Counted from the stretch's first letter, positions 22,498-33,480 are shown. The stretch: DNA of 64,000 nucleotides from Paragorgia papillata (GCA_035771165.1 JAWNZC010000222.1:310001-374000), one strand, 5' to 3'. Notes: generated from the letters alone by a model not told the origin. Numbers and translations: made by a program.

Positions 22498-22706
22498 GCC
22501 TGGTACCCTGGCCCAATTTCAAAAGAAATATGGACCAGGTAACCACTAATTTCATTCTCGCGTCATCAGGGCTAAATCCACTTATGACGATTGCAGTTTT
22601 ACTCATAGCCACTAAAAACGCGCGAAATTTTAACCAATAGGAAAGCAGAAGTGTTTAGTGGTTACTTGGCCCATATTCTTTGATTAGGCCAGGGTACCAG
22701 GCTATA
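22498..22706. mobile_element. Short inverted-repeat element (MITE), about 207 bp
   Basis: The ends are 'agcctggtaccctggcc' and its perfect complement 'ggccagggtaccaggct'. The flanks 'actactta' and 'tatactta' match in six of eight bases, which would fit an 8-bp target duplication of hAT type, but this is marginal. It is non-coding. Confidence 0.75.
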
Positions 22707-22709
22707 CTT

Positions 22710-23465
22710 AACCCTTCTCTTACATACGGACACCCTCATTACATATCCGAAGACTGACAAAGTGATTCTTTGTATACTAAACTGCTACGAGAACTCTACA
22801 CACTGCTACCTTCCTACTCTACTCCAAGATTTTCAAATGCGTTGGACTACCTTAAACACACAAGTTTGGTAAGCACTCACTTTTATTCTCGTCTAATATA
22901 TTGTGTTGATAGCGATTATTATTTCTCTTCCAACAATTAACTTAATATTTACATTGACTCCCAACCCGAAATCCCTGCTGATGAGACCACCAGAAGGTCG
23001 AAACGCGTCCAGGGTTGTGTCCCAGATCCTGATTGCACTATACTATACGTTACATATCTCTTATTCTTCTTCTGTCGTTTTTTCATGGTTCTTTAAGCAA
23101 TATATATACACTGCATGTCCAACAGCGTGGTCCGTATCGCTTTTCCATACGCAACATAGCCGGAGGCTAATTGCGCTTTTTATTCAAATTCCCTTCTATA
23201 TAAATCTCTCCCTCATTCTTCAACAATAATTACATGACTTTAACTCCTCTGTGGTTCCATTAACTACTCAAATTTATAAAAAAGTGTCCCAGATCTGGTT
23301 CAAGAGTTCTTCGCATTTAAAAGGAAACGCCCAAACTGTCAATAATATCTTTAAAGACAAAAATCAACAACCAGTTGGTTTTGCTCTTGGTTCAGTAGAA
23401 CGAAGAGCTGCTATTCATTATATTAATCGAACAAATCCGTAAGTCAATTCCATAAAATGCCAGTT
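22710..23465. other. No gene recognised
   Basis: Short open stretches (22903-23229, 23251-23442) have no recognised domain. Confidence 0.4.
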
Positions 23466-23470
23466 AAAAT

Positions 23471-23678
23471 GCACGTATTACCACCCACCTCGAACATTGT
23501 CACGCAACAATGATTTTGTTGCAAGTTGAATCAGCATGTTGCAGCAAGTAGAACTGGAGTCTACTTTTTTCAACAAATTTTTTCCAACTTGCAACAAAAT
23601 CATTGTTGCGTGACAATGTTTAAGGTGGGTGGTAATCACTGAGTATATATTTGAGATCAGTGGGTGGTAATACGTGCA
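23471..23678. mobile_element. Foldback MITE with nested inverted repeats
   Basis: The inner arms, about 48 bp (23480-23528 and 23586-23634), include 'cattgtcacgcaacaatgat' and its complement. An outer inverted pair 'gcacgtattaccaccca'/'tgggtggtaatacgtgc' bounds 23471-23678. The words resemble those of the 61-bp array in the element at 56076-56993, so the two may belong to related families. Confidence 0.8.
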
Positions 23679-24199
23679 ACAACGCTTTTCGACTGGCAAC
23701 GCAACAAAGTCGAAGTAAAATGTTGCCAGTATTCCCTCGCCTTTATAAAGTTGTAAGCGTATGTATCAATATTTTTATTAATATTTACAGAAAAGATAAT
23801 TTTACGTTCAAATGTCATCGTAGACTTGCTCCAAGTCCGCCTCTTAGCGCTAGTTTTTTGCGGCGAGTAGAAAGGCGGGAGAGCGGAAAGGCGGGAGGAA
23901 AGAGGCGGACTTGTTTCGCTTGCAGGTTTTTGAATCTAATTAAATATTCTGGCGAGAAATCGCTGAAATGTACATCGCCCTGTTTTGACGTGTTTCGGGT
24001 TGTCGTACATGCAATGGAAAGTGGTTCTACCCTACTAAAACGTTTTCAAGAGTCTGTTTAACTCCAACTTCCAAAGACAGCACTTGCATAGCAATTTAGC
24101 CTGAATGTAATTACTTCCCGAATTACGTCATCGGTCGAAAAATTCACCGGTGAATTTTGGCGCGCTGCAGGTGGGAAAAGTCCTTGTCAACGAGGAACC

Positions 24200-24303
24200 G
24201 AAAGGTAAAAAATGTCGAAAGGTCAAAAATGTCGAAAGGTCAAAAATGTCGAATGGTCAAAAATGTCGAAAGGTAAAAAATGTCGAAAGGTCAAAAATGT
24301 TTG
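24200..24303 (+). repeat. 17-bp tandem repeat
   Basis: Six copies of 'aaaaatgtcgaaaggtc' with single-base variants. The flanks 23700-24200 and 24310-24770 show no recognised gene, although an open stretch at 23651-24061 is unassigned. Confidence 0.85.
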
Positions 24304-24781
24304 AAAAGGACTTTGAGAAAGTCTAATGTCATCGTAGTAATACAATTGGCAACATGCTAGATATTTACGCGGTAAGTTCTTTGGCGTGCAATCAGACGCT
24401 TTGTTGTTACTACTGCAGACTAAAGGGCCAGGGCCAAACGCATTCAACATCGTTCAACATTGTTGAATTCAACCGCGATTCAACATGTTGAAAGGTTTGG
24501 CCACTAACTTAACTAAAAAAACTAACTTCACTTCTCAAACTATGTAATAACAATATTTACTATTTATAAATAAACCTGGATAAATAATTCATATTTGTTG
24601 AGCTAATTAATAAGATAACACATATAAATATAATTAATAATAATAACAAAAATTTTAAATTTTATAATATTGTTAAAAAATTGCAGATTCGATCATCGAT
24701 TTCTTATTTTTTTTGTATTTTTCTACGCGAGATTTTGTATTGAGATGTTTGGCTCAGCATTTGGTAGTACTCCAAGTACTA

Positions 24782-25130
24782 TGACCAAGAAGGATAAGAT
24801 TCAAAAATGTTATCCTTCTTGGTCATGCCATAGTTGGCTTTGAATCTTATCCTTCTTGGTCATGCCACAGTTGGTTTTGAATCTTATCCTTCTTGGTCAT
24901 GCCATAGTTGGCTTTGAATCTTATCCTTCTTGGTCATGCCATAGTTGGCTTTGAATCTTATCCTTCTTGGTCATGCCATAGTTGGCTTTGAATCTTATCC
25001 TTCTTGGTCATGCCATAGTTGGCTTTGAATCTTATCCTTCTTGGTCATGCCATAGTTGGCTTTGAATCTTATCCTTCTTGGTCATGCCATAGTTGGCTTT
25101 GAATCTTATCCTTCTTGGTCATATGCCAAT
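24782..25130. repeat. 37-bp tandem repeat ending beside BEN copy 1
   Basis: About eight to nine copies of a 37-bp unit containing 'gaatcttatccttcttggtc' and 'atgccatagttggcttt'. The first unit is preceded by an inverted piece ('gaccaagaaggataagattc'), giving a small foldback. The array ends about 15 bp past the stop codon of BEN copy 1, so it would lie in that transcript's 3' region. Confidence 0.9.
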
Positions 25131-25141
25131 AGTCCAGTCCA

Positions 25142-25320
25142 TCATGGAACTATCTTTCTTGATTTTTCCCCTTTTGGTCGGCGTAGAAACTCGTCAATTG
25201 CCTTACGACAATCCCTCCACACTTTATCCTCTTCTTGTGGCGAGGTTGGAAACATGTCAAAGACGTATTTACGGATCTTAGTCACCCTTTCAGGATCCAG
25301 CTGTCGTTTATTTCTGGTTC
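25142..25320 (-). CDS. BEN-domain protein, terminal exon, copy 1
   Basis: This is the minus-strand exon after an acceptor ending 'cccctttag' (AG at 25322-25321). With one base carried from the previous exon it reads GTRNKRQLDPERVTKIRKYV, then FDMFPTSPQEEDKVWRDCR and KAIDEFLRRPKGEKSRKIVP, then a TGA at 25142. The pattern (Leu-Asp-Pro-Glu-Arg-Val, then a Phe-Pro, then Trp-Arg-Asp-Cys and a final Leu-Arg-Arg) is the C-terminal half of a BEN domain, a DNA- or chromatin-binding module. The upstream exon is 25936-26138. Copy 2 is at 30166-30315. Confidence 0.75.
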
Positions 25321-25935
25321 CTAAAGGGGAAAGAAAGAACATCAAAACATTAATGAAAGCTAAACTAAACTTGTTACTCTGATGAAGGGCTCTGCTTGAA
25401 ACATCAGTATTTCGTTATCATGACTAATCTCAGCAGTTTACCACCTTTTCACTTTGCTCTATCTAAAACACTGCCTACGAAGCACTTTACTATTTTAAAG
25501 TAAACTTTATTTTATACTGGATAACCCTATCAGTCATATCTAAACTGTCCTCTCTAGAGGTCCAGTAAGGACCATCTCTCACTGCTCCGGTGTTACTACA
25601 GAAGGAAACCAGAGTAAACTAAACTAACTTTATTTAGATATGACTGATTTTGTTTAGATATGACTGATAACCCTATCAGTCATATCTAAACTGTTCTCCC
25701 TAGATGTCCAGTATAAGGACAATATCCAGTATCCAGTGTTATATCAATATCCAGTGTTACTACAGAAGGAAACCAGAGTAAACTAACTTTATTTATACTG
25801 GATAACCATATCAGTTGAATGAAAAATGATATTTTCTACTATCCAGCCAACCACTGACTTCGAGAATCTTAGATCTAGCAGTTGCTAATTTCTGGCACAG
25901 TATGAGGATAATTTATTTTATTATCATACACGTAC

Positions 25936-26138
25936 CTGACACATTCGTGGATGTCAGTTCATCCGGTTCGAACAATTCACGGACAAGATGAACCGCGAAG
26001 TTTGGAACGGAATGACTTTTTTTTTTTTAGACGGATCAACTGTGGGTCATCAATTGTCCTTGATGATCCACAAGTTGACATGTCTCTTGTGGCTTGGGTG
26101 GTGGCTTGGCTTGTGGCTTGCTCCTCCTCATCAGTGTT
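25936..26138 (-). pseudogene. BEN-domain protein, penultimate exon, copy 1 (frameshift at a homopolymer)
   Basis: The exon starts after 'gctttag' and ends at TCAG|GTACGTG, phase-compatible with the next exon (G joined to GA). The beginning is a disordered Thr/Gln/Ala-rich stretch after DEEEQ. The end reads VPNFAVHLVRELFEPDEL, then TSTNVSG, the N-terminal half of the BEN domain. A run of A on the minus strand (T run at 26019-26030) puts the two parts in different frames, so the copy is either a pseudogene or carries a homopolymer sequencing error. Confidence 0.65.
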
Positions 26139-26616
26139 CTAAAGCAAAAAAAACAACAACAATAAAATGTCTAGAAACAGACTAAACAGTCACCTGTTTT
26201 TAGCATCCAGTAATAATCTAGTGTTGTCGTCCTTGTATCTAGTTTCTAAAACAATTCTTTCCTAAATTAATTAAATCAAACTCATTAATAATTCATGGTA
26301 AATTTAAAAGATATTTAAACAGTATTTAGAAATTAAGGAAAGACTACTGTCAAATCTAGCAAACTTTTAGGTCGATTTTCTCTTAAAATAGATTCGTTTG
26401 AGCAGCTATATCCAACACTCGTCAGTGCTCGTCCTCCGATGTCTAAATACAGGCAAGCTATAGGCTTCGCCTCGTAATTTCAACCTGCTTTGTTGTATTT
26501 AGAAATTGGAGAAAAAAACACCGACTCTTGTCGGATTTATTACTTATTAGTATCAACCAACTAATGGTCTATTACAAATTCGGCATTCTGATTGGCTGAG
26601 TTACGAGTGGTCTATA

Positions 26617-26859
26617 GGTGAGTTTCAGGGTGTTGCGCGCGCATCATTTTTCAAAAAACTGGCAAGCTCCACTCAAAGTAAACATACTATTTAAAATAAA
26701 CAAAGTATAGATACAGTTTCTGGATGTTTAACACTGTTATTCTGCTGTTGTTGGCTCGCTAGCAAGTCTGTTTGCCATTGCTTACTTTGTGGAGAACCCG
26801 CCAAGAACCCGCCAATTTCTTTGCAAATCGATGCGCGCGCAACACCCTGAAACTCGCCT
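26617..26859. mobile_element. MITE with 29-bp inverted ends inside duplication copy 1
   Basis: The left end 'ggtgagtttcagggtgttgc' plus 'gcgcgcatc' is matched by its complement ending near 26857. The interior is non-coding. The same element lies at the equivalent place in copy 2 (31960-32196), so it inserted before the duplication. Copy 1 has an extra 'aagaacccgcc' doubling. Confidence 0.8.
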
Positions 26860-27274
26860 ATTGGTGATAGATCACTAGTAGCGTTATCCAATGACAAACC
26901 TTCTTATAACCGGAATATTCCTATCCTGACCAATCAGAAGCTACGACATATTATACGCTGCAAGCAAAACCTGGAAACTAGGCCAAACATGGCCTCCGCT
27001 AAAATTTATATACGAGTGATGAAATCATGAAAACATTGGCCAAAAGTAATGGAAAATTGTTCAGTTTGACATTCTCGAATAAGAACATGAATTCGCTTAG
27101 CCTATGGAGTATATCTACACCAAATTTGAAGCAAAGTAATTGAAATCTCGTTTTTTGTGAGCGATTGTTTATCATGTGCCATCGAGCTACTTTACATTTT
27201 GAATGGGGAGACTACTGCAAACAAAGGTAAAACTACCTGAAAATTTGGAACAATTATTTATGTTAAAGAAAAGC

Positions 27275-28480
27275 CAACACAAACACAAACACCACAATTA
27301 TTTTAACATTACTGGGGCGTTATAAAAGTCATTAAACTAACTTCAAATATCAAATATAATAATCGGTTAACCGTGACTATTTCAAATTAGAGAATTTATG
27401 TTGGTTTTTAAGCGCCGTCGTAGCATCTTAAGGTCTCTAATATAGCTCAGGGGTTGTGACATTGATTCCATCCCCGAGGTTCTTGTTCCGTTGGTGTCCC
27501 AAGACTTCTCAGTTACGTAGCAACTATATTGCCGCTTAAAAATTGTCTTTACCTCTGTAATGTGCCGAACCAATTCGTGTTGTACACTTTCCTTCATTAA
27601 GGTAATCTTTTTTATGAAGAATTCCTTTCTCTCACACTGGATAGTAAATAAAGAAAAACAGCCTCGTTACCGTCCAGTAAGAGATCAGTTACAGATGCCT
27701 CGGAGTAACTTTCACTTAAGAGAAAGACGAGGAGAAGAAAGATGAACGACAGCAGGGACAGAAATAAAAATGGAAAGAAAAGGGGGAAAGAATTAGAGAA
27801 AGAAGAAGAAAGGCGAAAAAGAGAATGGGGAGAACAAGGGCAAAGAGGGAAAAGAGGGAAAAGAGAAGAAAAGAAGCAGAAGAAGAAAAAGAAGGGAGAA
27901 CTGGGAAGAGAAGGGAAAAGAGAGGGAAGAAGGTCCATGTTTCCTCCTATATAGTTGTACATGTAGTTACTTATTTCAATGTGACGCCAGACAGAAAAGG
28001 TAAAAGTCGCGCTAAAATATTTCCCATGCACATATGTCATAGCCTATCCGATAAGAGCTGGAAAAAACCCTTCAGTATTTGGGCGCACTAGGGATGAAAG
28101 AGTTCAGGTTGAGTGTATGCGCAATTGTATGTATACGTCACCTCTCCAAGAAGCCTTTCCATTATAATTTTATTACATTCGAGTTCGTCCTTCAAATCCT
28201 GGACCATTAAATTCTTTTCCTCTCTAACAATACAAAAAAGACAAATTAATGCAATTATTAGATTCAGGTTTAAATTTAAATTTCATAATAATCGATTGGC
28301 ATCTGCATTTAATAATTTCTTTACTCCTGTCAGTAAAACACATAATTATAATACCAGACTTGCATCCACAATCTTAGTGCATCCATAATCTTACTCTATC
28401 CGTAAAACTAGAAGTTTTATACATTAACAAAGCAGAGCAGAAAACACATCGAAAAGAGCTAATTAAAACAAATGTTGTCG
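27275..28480. other. No gene recognised; purine-rich tract 27715-27950
   Basis: A run dominated by A and G gives overlapping Glu/Lys/Arg-rich (plus) and Ser/Phe-rich (minus) open frames. I regard these as composition artefacts. No RNA gene or transposon end is seen in the rest. Confidence 0.4.
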
Positions 28481-28499
28481 TGTGTACGGAAATTTTAGT

Positions 28500-28800
28500 G
28501 CTAATCCAGGTAGGCGAGCCAGCCTGGTCAATCGTGTTTACATGAGATAAACCAGCCCAGGTAACCGAGATCTCGGTCCAACAAAGCGATATCACGACTG
28601 GGCTGTCGCGACGTATTAGAAATTGACCATTTAAATTTATACGGGTGTGTGTTCGCGACTTAAATAGGACACGTCTTAATTAAGTCGCGACGTATTAGAA
28701 ATTCTCCATTTATACGAGTGTTTGAGACTTAAATAGGACGCGTACGTCTTAATTAAGTCGCGACTTATTTTCTCCCGTTTAAATGGCCCTATTATTACAG
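28500..28800. repeat. Imperfect tandem repeat with 'aattaagtcgcgac' words
   Basis: The words 'gacttaaatagga', 'gtcttaattaagtcgcgac' and 'gtattagaaatt' recur about 75-80 bp apart. 'cttaattaag' is itself palindromic. Probably part of an interspersed element; no coding content. Confidence 0.6.
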
Positions 28801-28899
28801 TACTTACAGCTCCTCGGTCACTTGTCTAAATCTTTTTCTGCCAGCACCATATCCAGGTTGGTCGAACTACGAGGAGGTAAACTTACGCGTTGAATATTA

Positions 28900-29575
28900 C
28901 TGCTCACTTCCTGGTTAGATAGATAGAAACTTTATTTAAAGAGGGTGACACTTAATAGTACAAAGTACTAACAAACTTGTGGCCCTCAAAAGAAAATAAC
29001 AGAAAGTACAAGAATGTATCTATAACTATATAAAGTATCTATATATCTGAATATGTACAATTAAAGGTATGAAGTATATTAGCATATACCTCGCAGGTGA
29101 ATAGTGCTTTTCACGCAATCTGATTGGTTCCTCTAGCTCGGGATATCCTGCACTATTCACCTGCGGGCAAAACAAAATGGCGGCCAGTTTTGCTTTGTGT
29201 TTACCGAAGCACTGGAGATTTTGTTGATAAACAAAGCTGATGTATAGTAGAATAACCAGCAAAGTAAACAAAATTAAGTAGAAGAGTGTCCACAGGTATG
29301 TTTCTTTACAATTTTCTAGCCATTAATATATTCGAAAGTTGTAAAAACTGTTTTGTCGACAAATATCGAGTACGCCAAGTGCCCAAGTTGCTAGCGGCCG
29401 TGTCTTGTATAAAAATACCGAAAAATATAAGAATGTTAAACTTTCATTTCATTTATGAGGTATATGCTAAAACAATTATTCACCCCCAGTGTCGGTGAGT
29501 AGTGTGGATATTCACCTCGCCGAAGCGGCTCGGTGAATATCCAGCACTATTCACCTCCACTTCGGTGAATAATTG
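28900..29575. repeat. Interspersed non-coding element with 'ttcacctcg' inverted words
   Basis: 'gcactattcacctgcggg' (29150) and 'ggatattcacctcgccgaag' with its inverse 'cggtgaatatccagcac' (29510-29560) form local hairpins. A segment 'caaaacaaaatggcggcc' is present. No transposase is found, and the limits are uncertain. Confidence 0.4.
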
Positions 29576-29577
29576 TT

Positions 29578-30085
29578 AAATATTTTGGTTGTCATCAACA
29601 AAACGTAAAACAAGATATAGTTGTCCTTTATTTGAACAATCGGCCGCTTCATCAGCAATAATAGTAAAAAAATTGTTACGTTTCACTTCATTGACAATCT
29701 CCTCAGTGATAACCTGCCCACAACATTATATTAATTCATTCTGGGTGTTTTTAGAAATGTAAATTGCATTTTTGGGTGCAGTTTTCAAATGATTTTTTTC
29801 TTTCATGTAAACCTGATCTACATGTGTCATTTCCAAGACCAATATGACGTTTAAAACAGGAGGTTGCACCATTCCAGTGAGAAAAAGGTTCTGAAAATAA
29901 CTTTTTTGATTTTAGAAGTCTTTGTTGGAAACTGATCACCAAACAACACACAAGAAAGACAAAATGCAGCATTTAAACTAGGAGAATAACACAACCAAGA
30001 GTAACTCTCAAACCATTTAAAAAGAAAAGACCTATTATTTGTTTTTGGAAAAGGATAAGACTTATCAGGCTTAAAAACATTTTTG
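29578..30085 (-). pseudogene. hAT-like transposase remnant (TTF/ZMYM1-type, DUF4371-like)
   Basis: Reading minus from about 30080: KSYPFPKTNNRSFLFKWFES, then NAAFCLSCVLFGDQF, then (after a frameshift in an A run near 29903) HWNGATSCFKRHIG. A frame change leads to ITEEIVNEVKRNNFFTIIAD, then EAADCSNKGQLYLVLRFVDD. The Cys-rich 'aAFCfvC.LF' and the 'FsiiaDEa.D.SnkeQl' words belong to the domestication-prone hAT group with TTF zinc finger and DUF4371. The copy ends in mid-domain near 29580 and has at least two frameshifts. Confidence 0.7.
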
Positions 30086-30165
30086 ATTAAGTCTACTACT
30101 TTGAAAAAAAAAGGACAATCTGTCGTGGAGAGGTTTGTTAAAAATATATTTACGGGCTATTTCCC

Positions 30166-30315
30166 TTTTAGGACGCCGTAGAAATTCATCGATTGCCCTC
30201 CGACAATCCCTCCACACTTTATCGTCTTCTTGCGGTGAGGTCGGGAACATGTCAAAGACATACCTACGGATTCGACTCACCCTTTCAGGGTCGAGTTGAC
30301 GCTTATTTCGGGTAC
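30166..30315 (-). CDS. BEN-domain protein, terminal exon, copy 2
   Basis: The exon follows the acceptor 'cccatttag' (AG at 30317-30316). It reads GTRNKRQLDPERVSRIRRYV, then FDMFPTSPQEDDKVWRDCR and RAIDEFLRRPKREIAR. The open frame runs on to a stop at 30071 (KYIFNKPLHDRLSFFF and beyond), but a potential donor 'ccc|gtaaat' near 30155 and the abrupt start of hAT-remnant sequence make the true end unclear. Compared with copy 1 the protein differs mainly by conservative changes (Lys/Arg, Glu/Asp, Thr/Ser), while many codons differ silently. Confidence 0.7.
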
Positions 30316-31298
30316 CTAAATGGGAAAGAAAGAACATCAAAACATTAATGAAAGCTAAACTAAACTTGTTACTCTGATGAAGGGCTCTGCTTGAAACATC
30401 AGTATTTCGTTATCATGACTAATCTCAGCAGTTTACCACCTTTTCACTTTGCTCTATCTAAAACACTGCCTACGAAGCACTTTACTATTTTAAAGTAAAC
30501 TTTATTTTATACTGGATAATCCTATCAGTCATATCTAAACTGTTCTCCCTAGAGGTCCAGTAAGAACCATCTCTCACTGGTCCGGTGTTACTACACAGAA
30601 GGAAACTGGAGTAAACTAAACTAACTTTATTTATACTGGATAACTCTATCAGTCATATCTAAACTGTTCTCTCTAGAGGTCCAGTAAGAACCATCTCTCA
30701 CTGCTCCGGTGTTACTACAGAAGGAAACCAGAGTAAACTAAACTAACTTTATTTATACTGGATAACCCTATCAGTCATATCTAAACTGTTCTCCCTAGAT
30801 GTCCAGTAAGAACCATCTCTCACTGGTCCGGTGTTACTACAGAAGGAAACAAGAGTAAACTAAACTAACTTTATTTATACTGGATAACTCTATCAGTCAT
30901 ATCTAAACTGTTCTCTCTAGAGGTCCAGTAAGGACCATCTCTCACTGCTCCGGTGTTACTACAGAAGGAAACCAGAGTAAACTAAACTAACTTTATTTAG
31001 ATATGACTGATTTTGTTTAGATATGACTGATAACCCTATCAGTCATATCTAAACTGTTCTCCCTAGATGTCCAGTATAAGGACAATATCCAGTATCCAGT
31101 GTTATATCAATATCCAGTGTTACTACAGAAGGAAACCAGAGTAAACTAACTTTATCTATACTGGATAACCATATCAGTTGAATGAAAAATGATATTTTCT
31201 ACTATCCAGCCAACCACTGACTTCGAGAATCTTAGATCTAGCAGTTGCTAATTTCTGGCACAGTATGAGGATAATTTATTTTATTATCATACACGTAC

Positions 31299-31485
31299 CT
31301 GATACATTCGTGGACATCAGTTCATCCGGTTCAAACATTTCGCGCACAAAATTAACCGCAAAGTTCCCGATAGATCGACTTCTCGTTTTGAGACGAATCA
31401 GTAGCGATGACAGGTCTCTGGTGGCTTGGGAGGGGGCACCAAACCCTACTTGTTCCTCCTCATCACTAGAGGGACACTCGGTGTT
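31299..31485 (-). CDS. BEN-domain protein, penultimate exon, copy 2
   Basis: It is bounded by 'gctttag' and TCAG|GTACGTG and fully open. It starts TECPSSDEEEQVGFGAPSQ, continues ATRDLSSLLIRLKTRSRSIG, and ends NFAVNFVREMFEPDELMSTN then VSG, where it joins the terminal exon in phase. Together the two exons give a complete BEN-domain C-terminus, so copy 2 is the better candidate for a working gene. Upstream exons were not found. Confidence 0.7.
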
Positions 31486-31959
31486 CTAAAGCAAAAAAAA
31501 CAACAACAATAAAATGTCTAGAAACAGACTAAACAGTCACCTGTTTTTAGCATCCAGTAATAATCTAGTGTTGTCGTCCTTGTATCTAGTTTCTAAAACA
31601 ATTCTTTCCTAAATTAATTAAATCAAACTCATTAATAATTGATGGTAAATTTAAAAGATATTTAAACAGTATTTAGAAATTAAGGAAAGACTACTGTCAA
31701 ATCTAGCAAACTTTTAGGTCGATTTTCTCTTAAAATAGATTCGTTTGAGCAGCTATATCCAACACTCGTCAGTGCTCGTCCTCCGATGTCTAAATACAGG
31801 CAAGCTAGGCTTCGCCTCGTAATTTCAACCTGCTTTGTTGTATTTAGAAATTGGAGAAAAAAACACTGACTCTTGTCGGATATATTACTTATTAGTATCA
31901 ACCAACTAATGGTCTATTACAAATTCGGCATTCTGATTGGCTGAGTTACGAGTGGTCTA

Positions 31960-32196
31960 TAGGTGAGTTTCAGGGTATTGCGCGCGCATCATTTTTCAAA
32001 AAACTGGCAAGCTCCACTCAAAGTAAACATACTATTTATAAATAAACAAAGTATAGATACAGTTTCTGGATGTTTAACACTGTTATTCTGCTGTTGTTGG
32101 CTCGCTAGCAAGTCTGTTTGCCATTGCTTACTTTGTGGAGAACCCGCCAATTTCTTTGCAAATCGATGCGCGCGCAACACCCTGAAACTCGCCTAT
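31960..32196. mobile_element. MITE with 29-bp inverted ends inside duplication copy 2
   Basis: Same element as 26617-26859, with one substitution in the left end ('gggtattgcg'). Confidence 0.8.
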
Positions 32197-32860
32197 TGGT
32201 GATACACCACTAGTAGCGTTATCCAATGACAAACCTTCTTATAACCGGAATATTCCTATCCTGACCAATCAGAAGCTACGACATATTATACGCTGCAAGC
32301 AAAACCTGGAAACTAGGCCAAACATGGCCTCCGCTTAAATTTATATATGTGTGATGAAATCATGAAAACATTGGCCGAAAGTAATGGAAAATTGTTCAGT
32401 TTGACATTCTCGAATAAGAACATGAATTCGCTTTGTCTATGGAGTATATCTACACCAAATTTGAAGCAAAGTAATTGAAATCTCGTTTTTTTGTGAGCGA
32501 TTGTTTATCATGTGCCATCGAGCTACTTTACATTTTGAATGGGGAGACTACTGCAAACAAAGGTAAAACTACCTGAAAATTTGGAACAATTATTTATGTT
32601 AAAGAAAAGTTGTTTATGGTTGATACTAAAACATTCGCCTCGTTGACTATCAGCTCATAGAAAACTCGGTCTCGTTGTCTAATTGTTAAATAGTGTGTCA
32701 TGTAGGAAAGGTAAACAGACAACATGCGTAACCTCTAAGCTCCACATAATGTAAACTTTATTTATTGATCATTAAACGTAGAAATTACAATGATAAACCT
32801 CGCTTTTACAGATAGTTTACCACTGACTATTTGAACTGATGCTACATGAGAATAAAAATC

Positions 32861-33480
32861 TTAGAATGTCATTAGTTTCGGCTTATTCCATTCTTTGTTA
32901 CGTCGACAAAATACATAATACGAGGTTCTTATTGATATGTTGATGATTTTCTTTACGATATACTTTCTACAGGGAGTGTCGAATTTAAAGTCTTTTAGCA
33001 TTTCAATGAAATCCATTGATGACTGTCCGAAAATTCCAAGTGCACTCAGAGATAGATTTATGAACTTAACCTTTTCATAGTTTCTTTGTTTTTCGTTAAC
33101 TAAATCGAGATATTTGTGTTTCTTACGGGTGGCGTTGCGGTGAAGATTGGACTCAAATCCGACGGTGAGCTCAAGGATGTAAAGATATTTGTTTTCAATG
33201 GTTAAAAGAAGGTCAGGACGCAACTCACCTGCCGTGAGAACTGAGGGGCTGTTGAAGCCAGGGAGGTCAACATAAAGAGTGGAATGTTGTACGGATTGAA
33301 GAGTGTATGCAATGAAATTAAGAACGGAGTCATGACGCCATGTGAATCGACCTTCTTCCAGGTACGTTTTGCATCCAGCGACAACGTGGAGTAAGGTTTC
33401 AGGTGTCGAGCAGAAAAAGCAATCAGATGTTGAAGAGATTCCCCATTCCCTGGGCGATTTATATGATTGCATGGAAACGA
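32861..33480 (-). pseudogene. R2-like non-LTR retrotransposon, 3' end (zinc knuckle plus restriction-like endonuclease)
   Basis: The minus-strand ORF of 203 residues has a C-X2-C-X7-H-X4-C zinc knuckle (CFFCSTPETLLHVVAGC). It is followed by ELRPDLLLTIENKYLYILEL and TVGFESNLHRNATRKKHKYL. The Pro-Asp, then Glu-Leu-Thr, then Arg-Lys..Lys-Tyr spacing is that of the C-terminal restriction-like endonuclease of R2/HERO-type elements. The reverse transcriptase that should precede it is absent: an in-frame stop lies just upstream of the Met at 33472 and homology ends, so the copy is 5' truncated, as is usual for non-LTR insertions. 32610-32860 is probably its 3' untranslated region. Confidence 0.8.

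Larger units (their letters stand above)
25321..27272. repeat. Segmental duplication, copy 1
   Basis: The introns and upstream DNA of BEN copy 1 are nearly identical to 30316-32609. Identity covers the intron from 25321 to 25935, resumes at 26139 and continues to 'ttatgttaaagaaaag' near 27272, where the copies part. The exons embedded in it are the exception: they are strongly diverged. Copy 1 holds fewer units of the internal tandem repeat of about 120 bp that begins 'actggataaccctatcagtc'. Confidence 0.9.
30316..32609. repeat. Segmental duplication, copy 2
   Basis: Partner of 25321-27272. The intron here is longer because a unit of about 120 bp ('actggataa..ctatcagtca' through 'gtaaactaaactaactttat') is present about four more times (30510-30990). 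Outside the exons the aligned bases are nearly all the same as in copy 1. The copies diverge at about 32609. Confidence 0.9.

Noticed and set aside
23651..24061. 136-codon plus-strand ORF as a gene
   Set aside because: No recognised domain, splice partner or repeat conservation; cannot be supported from sequence alone.
25380..25412. Hammerhead-like 'ctgatgaagggctctgcttgaaac' words cut short here: ctgatgaag and gaaac
   Set aside because: No stem II of convincing length and no stem III; identical in both BEN introns only because of the duplication.
26691..26897. 68-codon minus-strand ORF, repeated at 31989-32180
   Set aside because: It lies inside the MITE and is conserved only because the MITE was duplicated.
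27612..28040. Ser/Phe-rich minus and Lys/Glu-rich plus ORFs
   Set aside because: A purine-biased tract; no domain and no splice partner.
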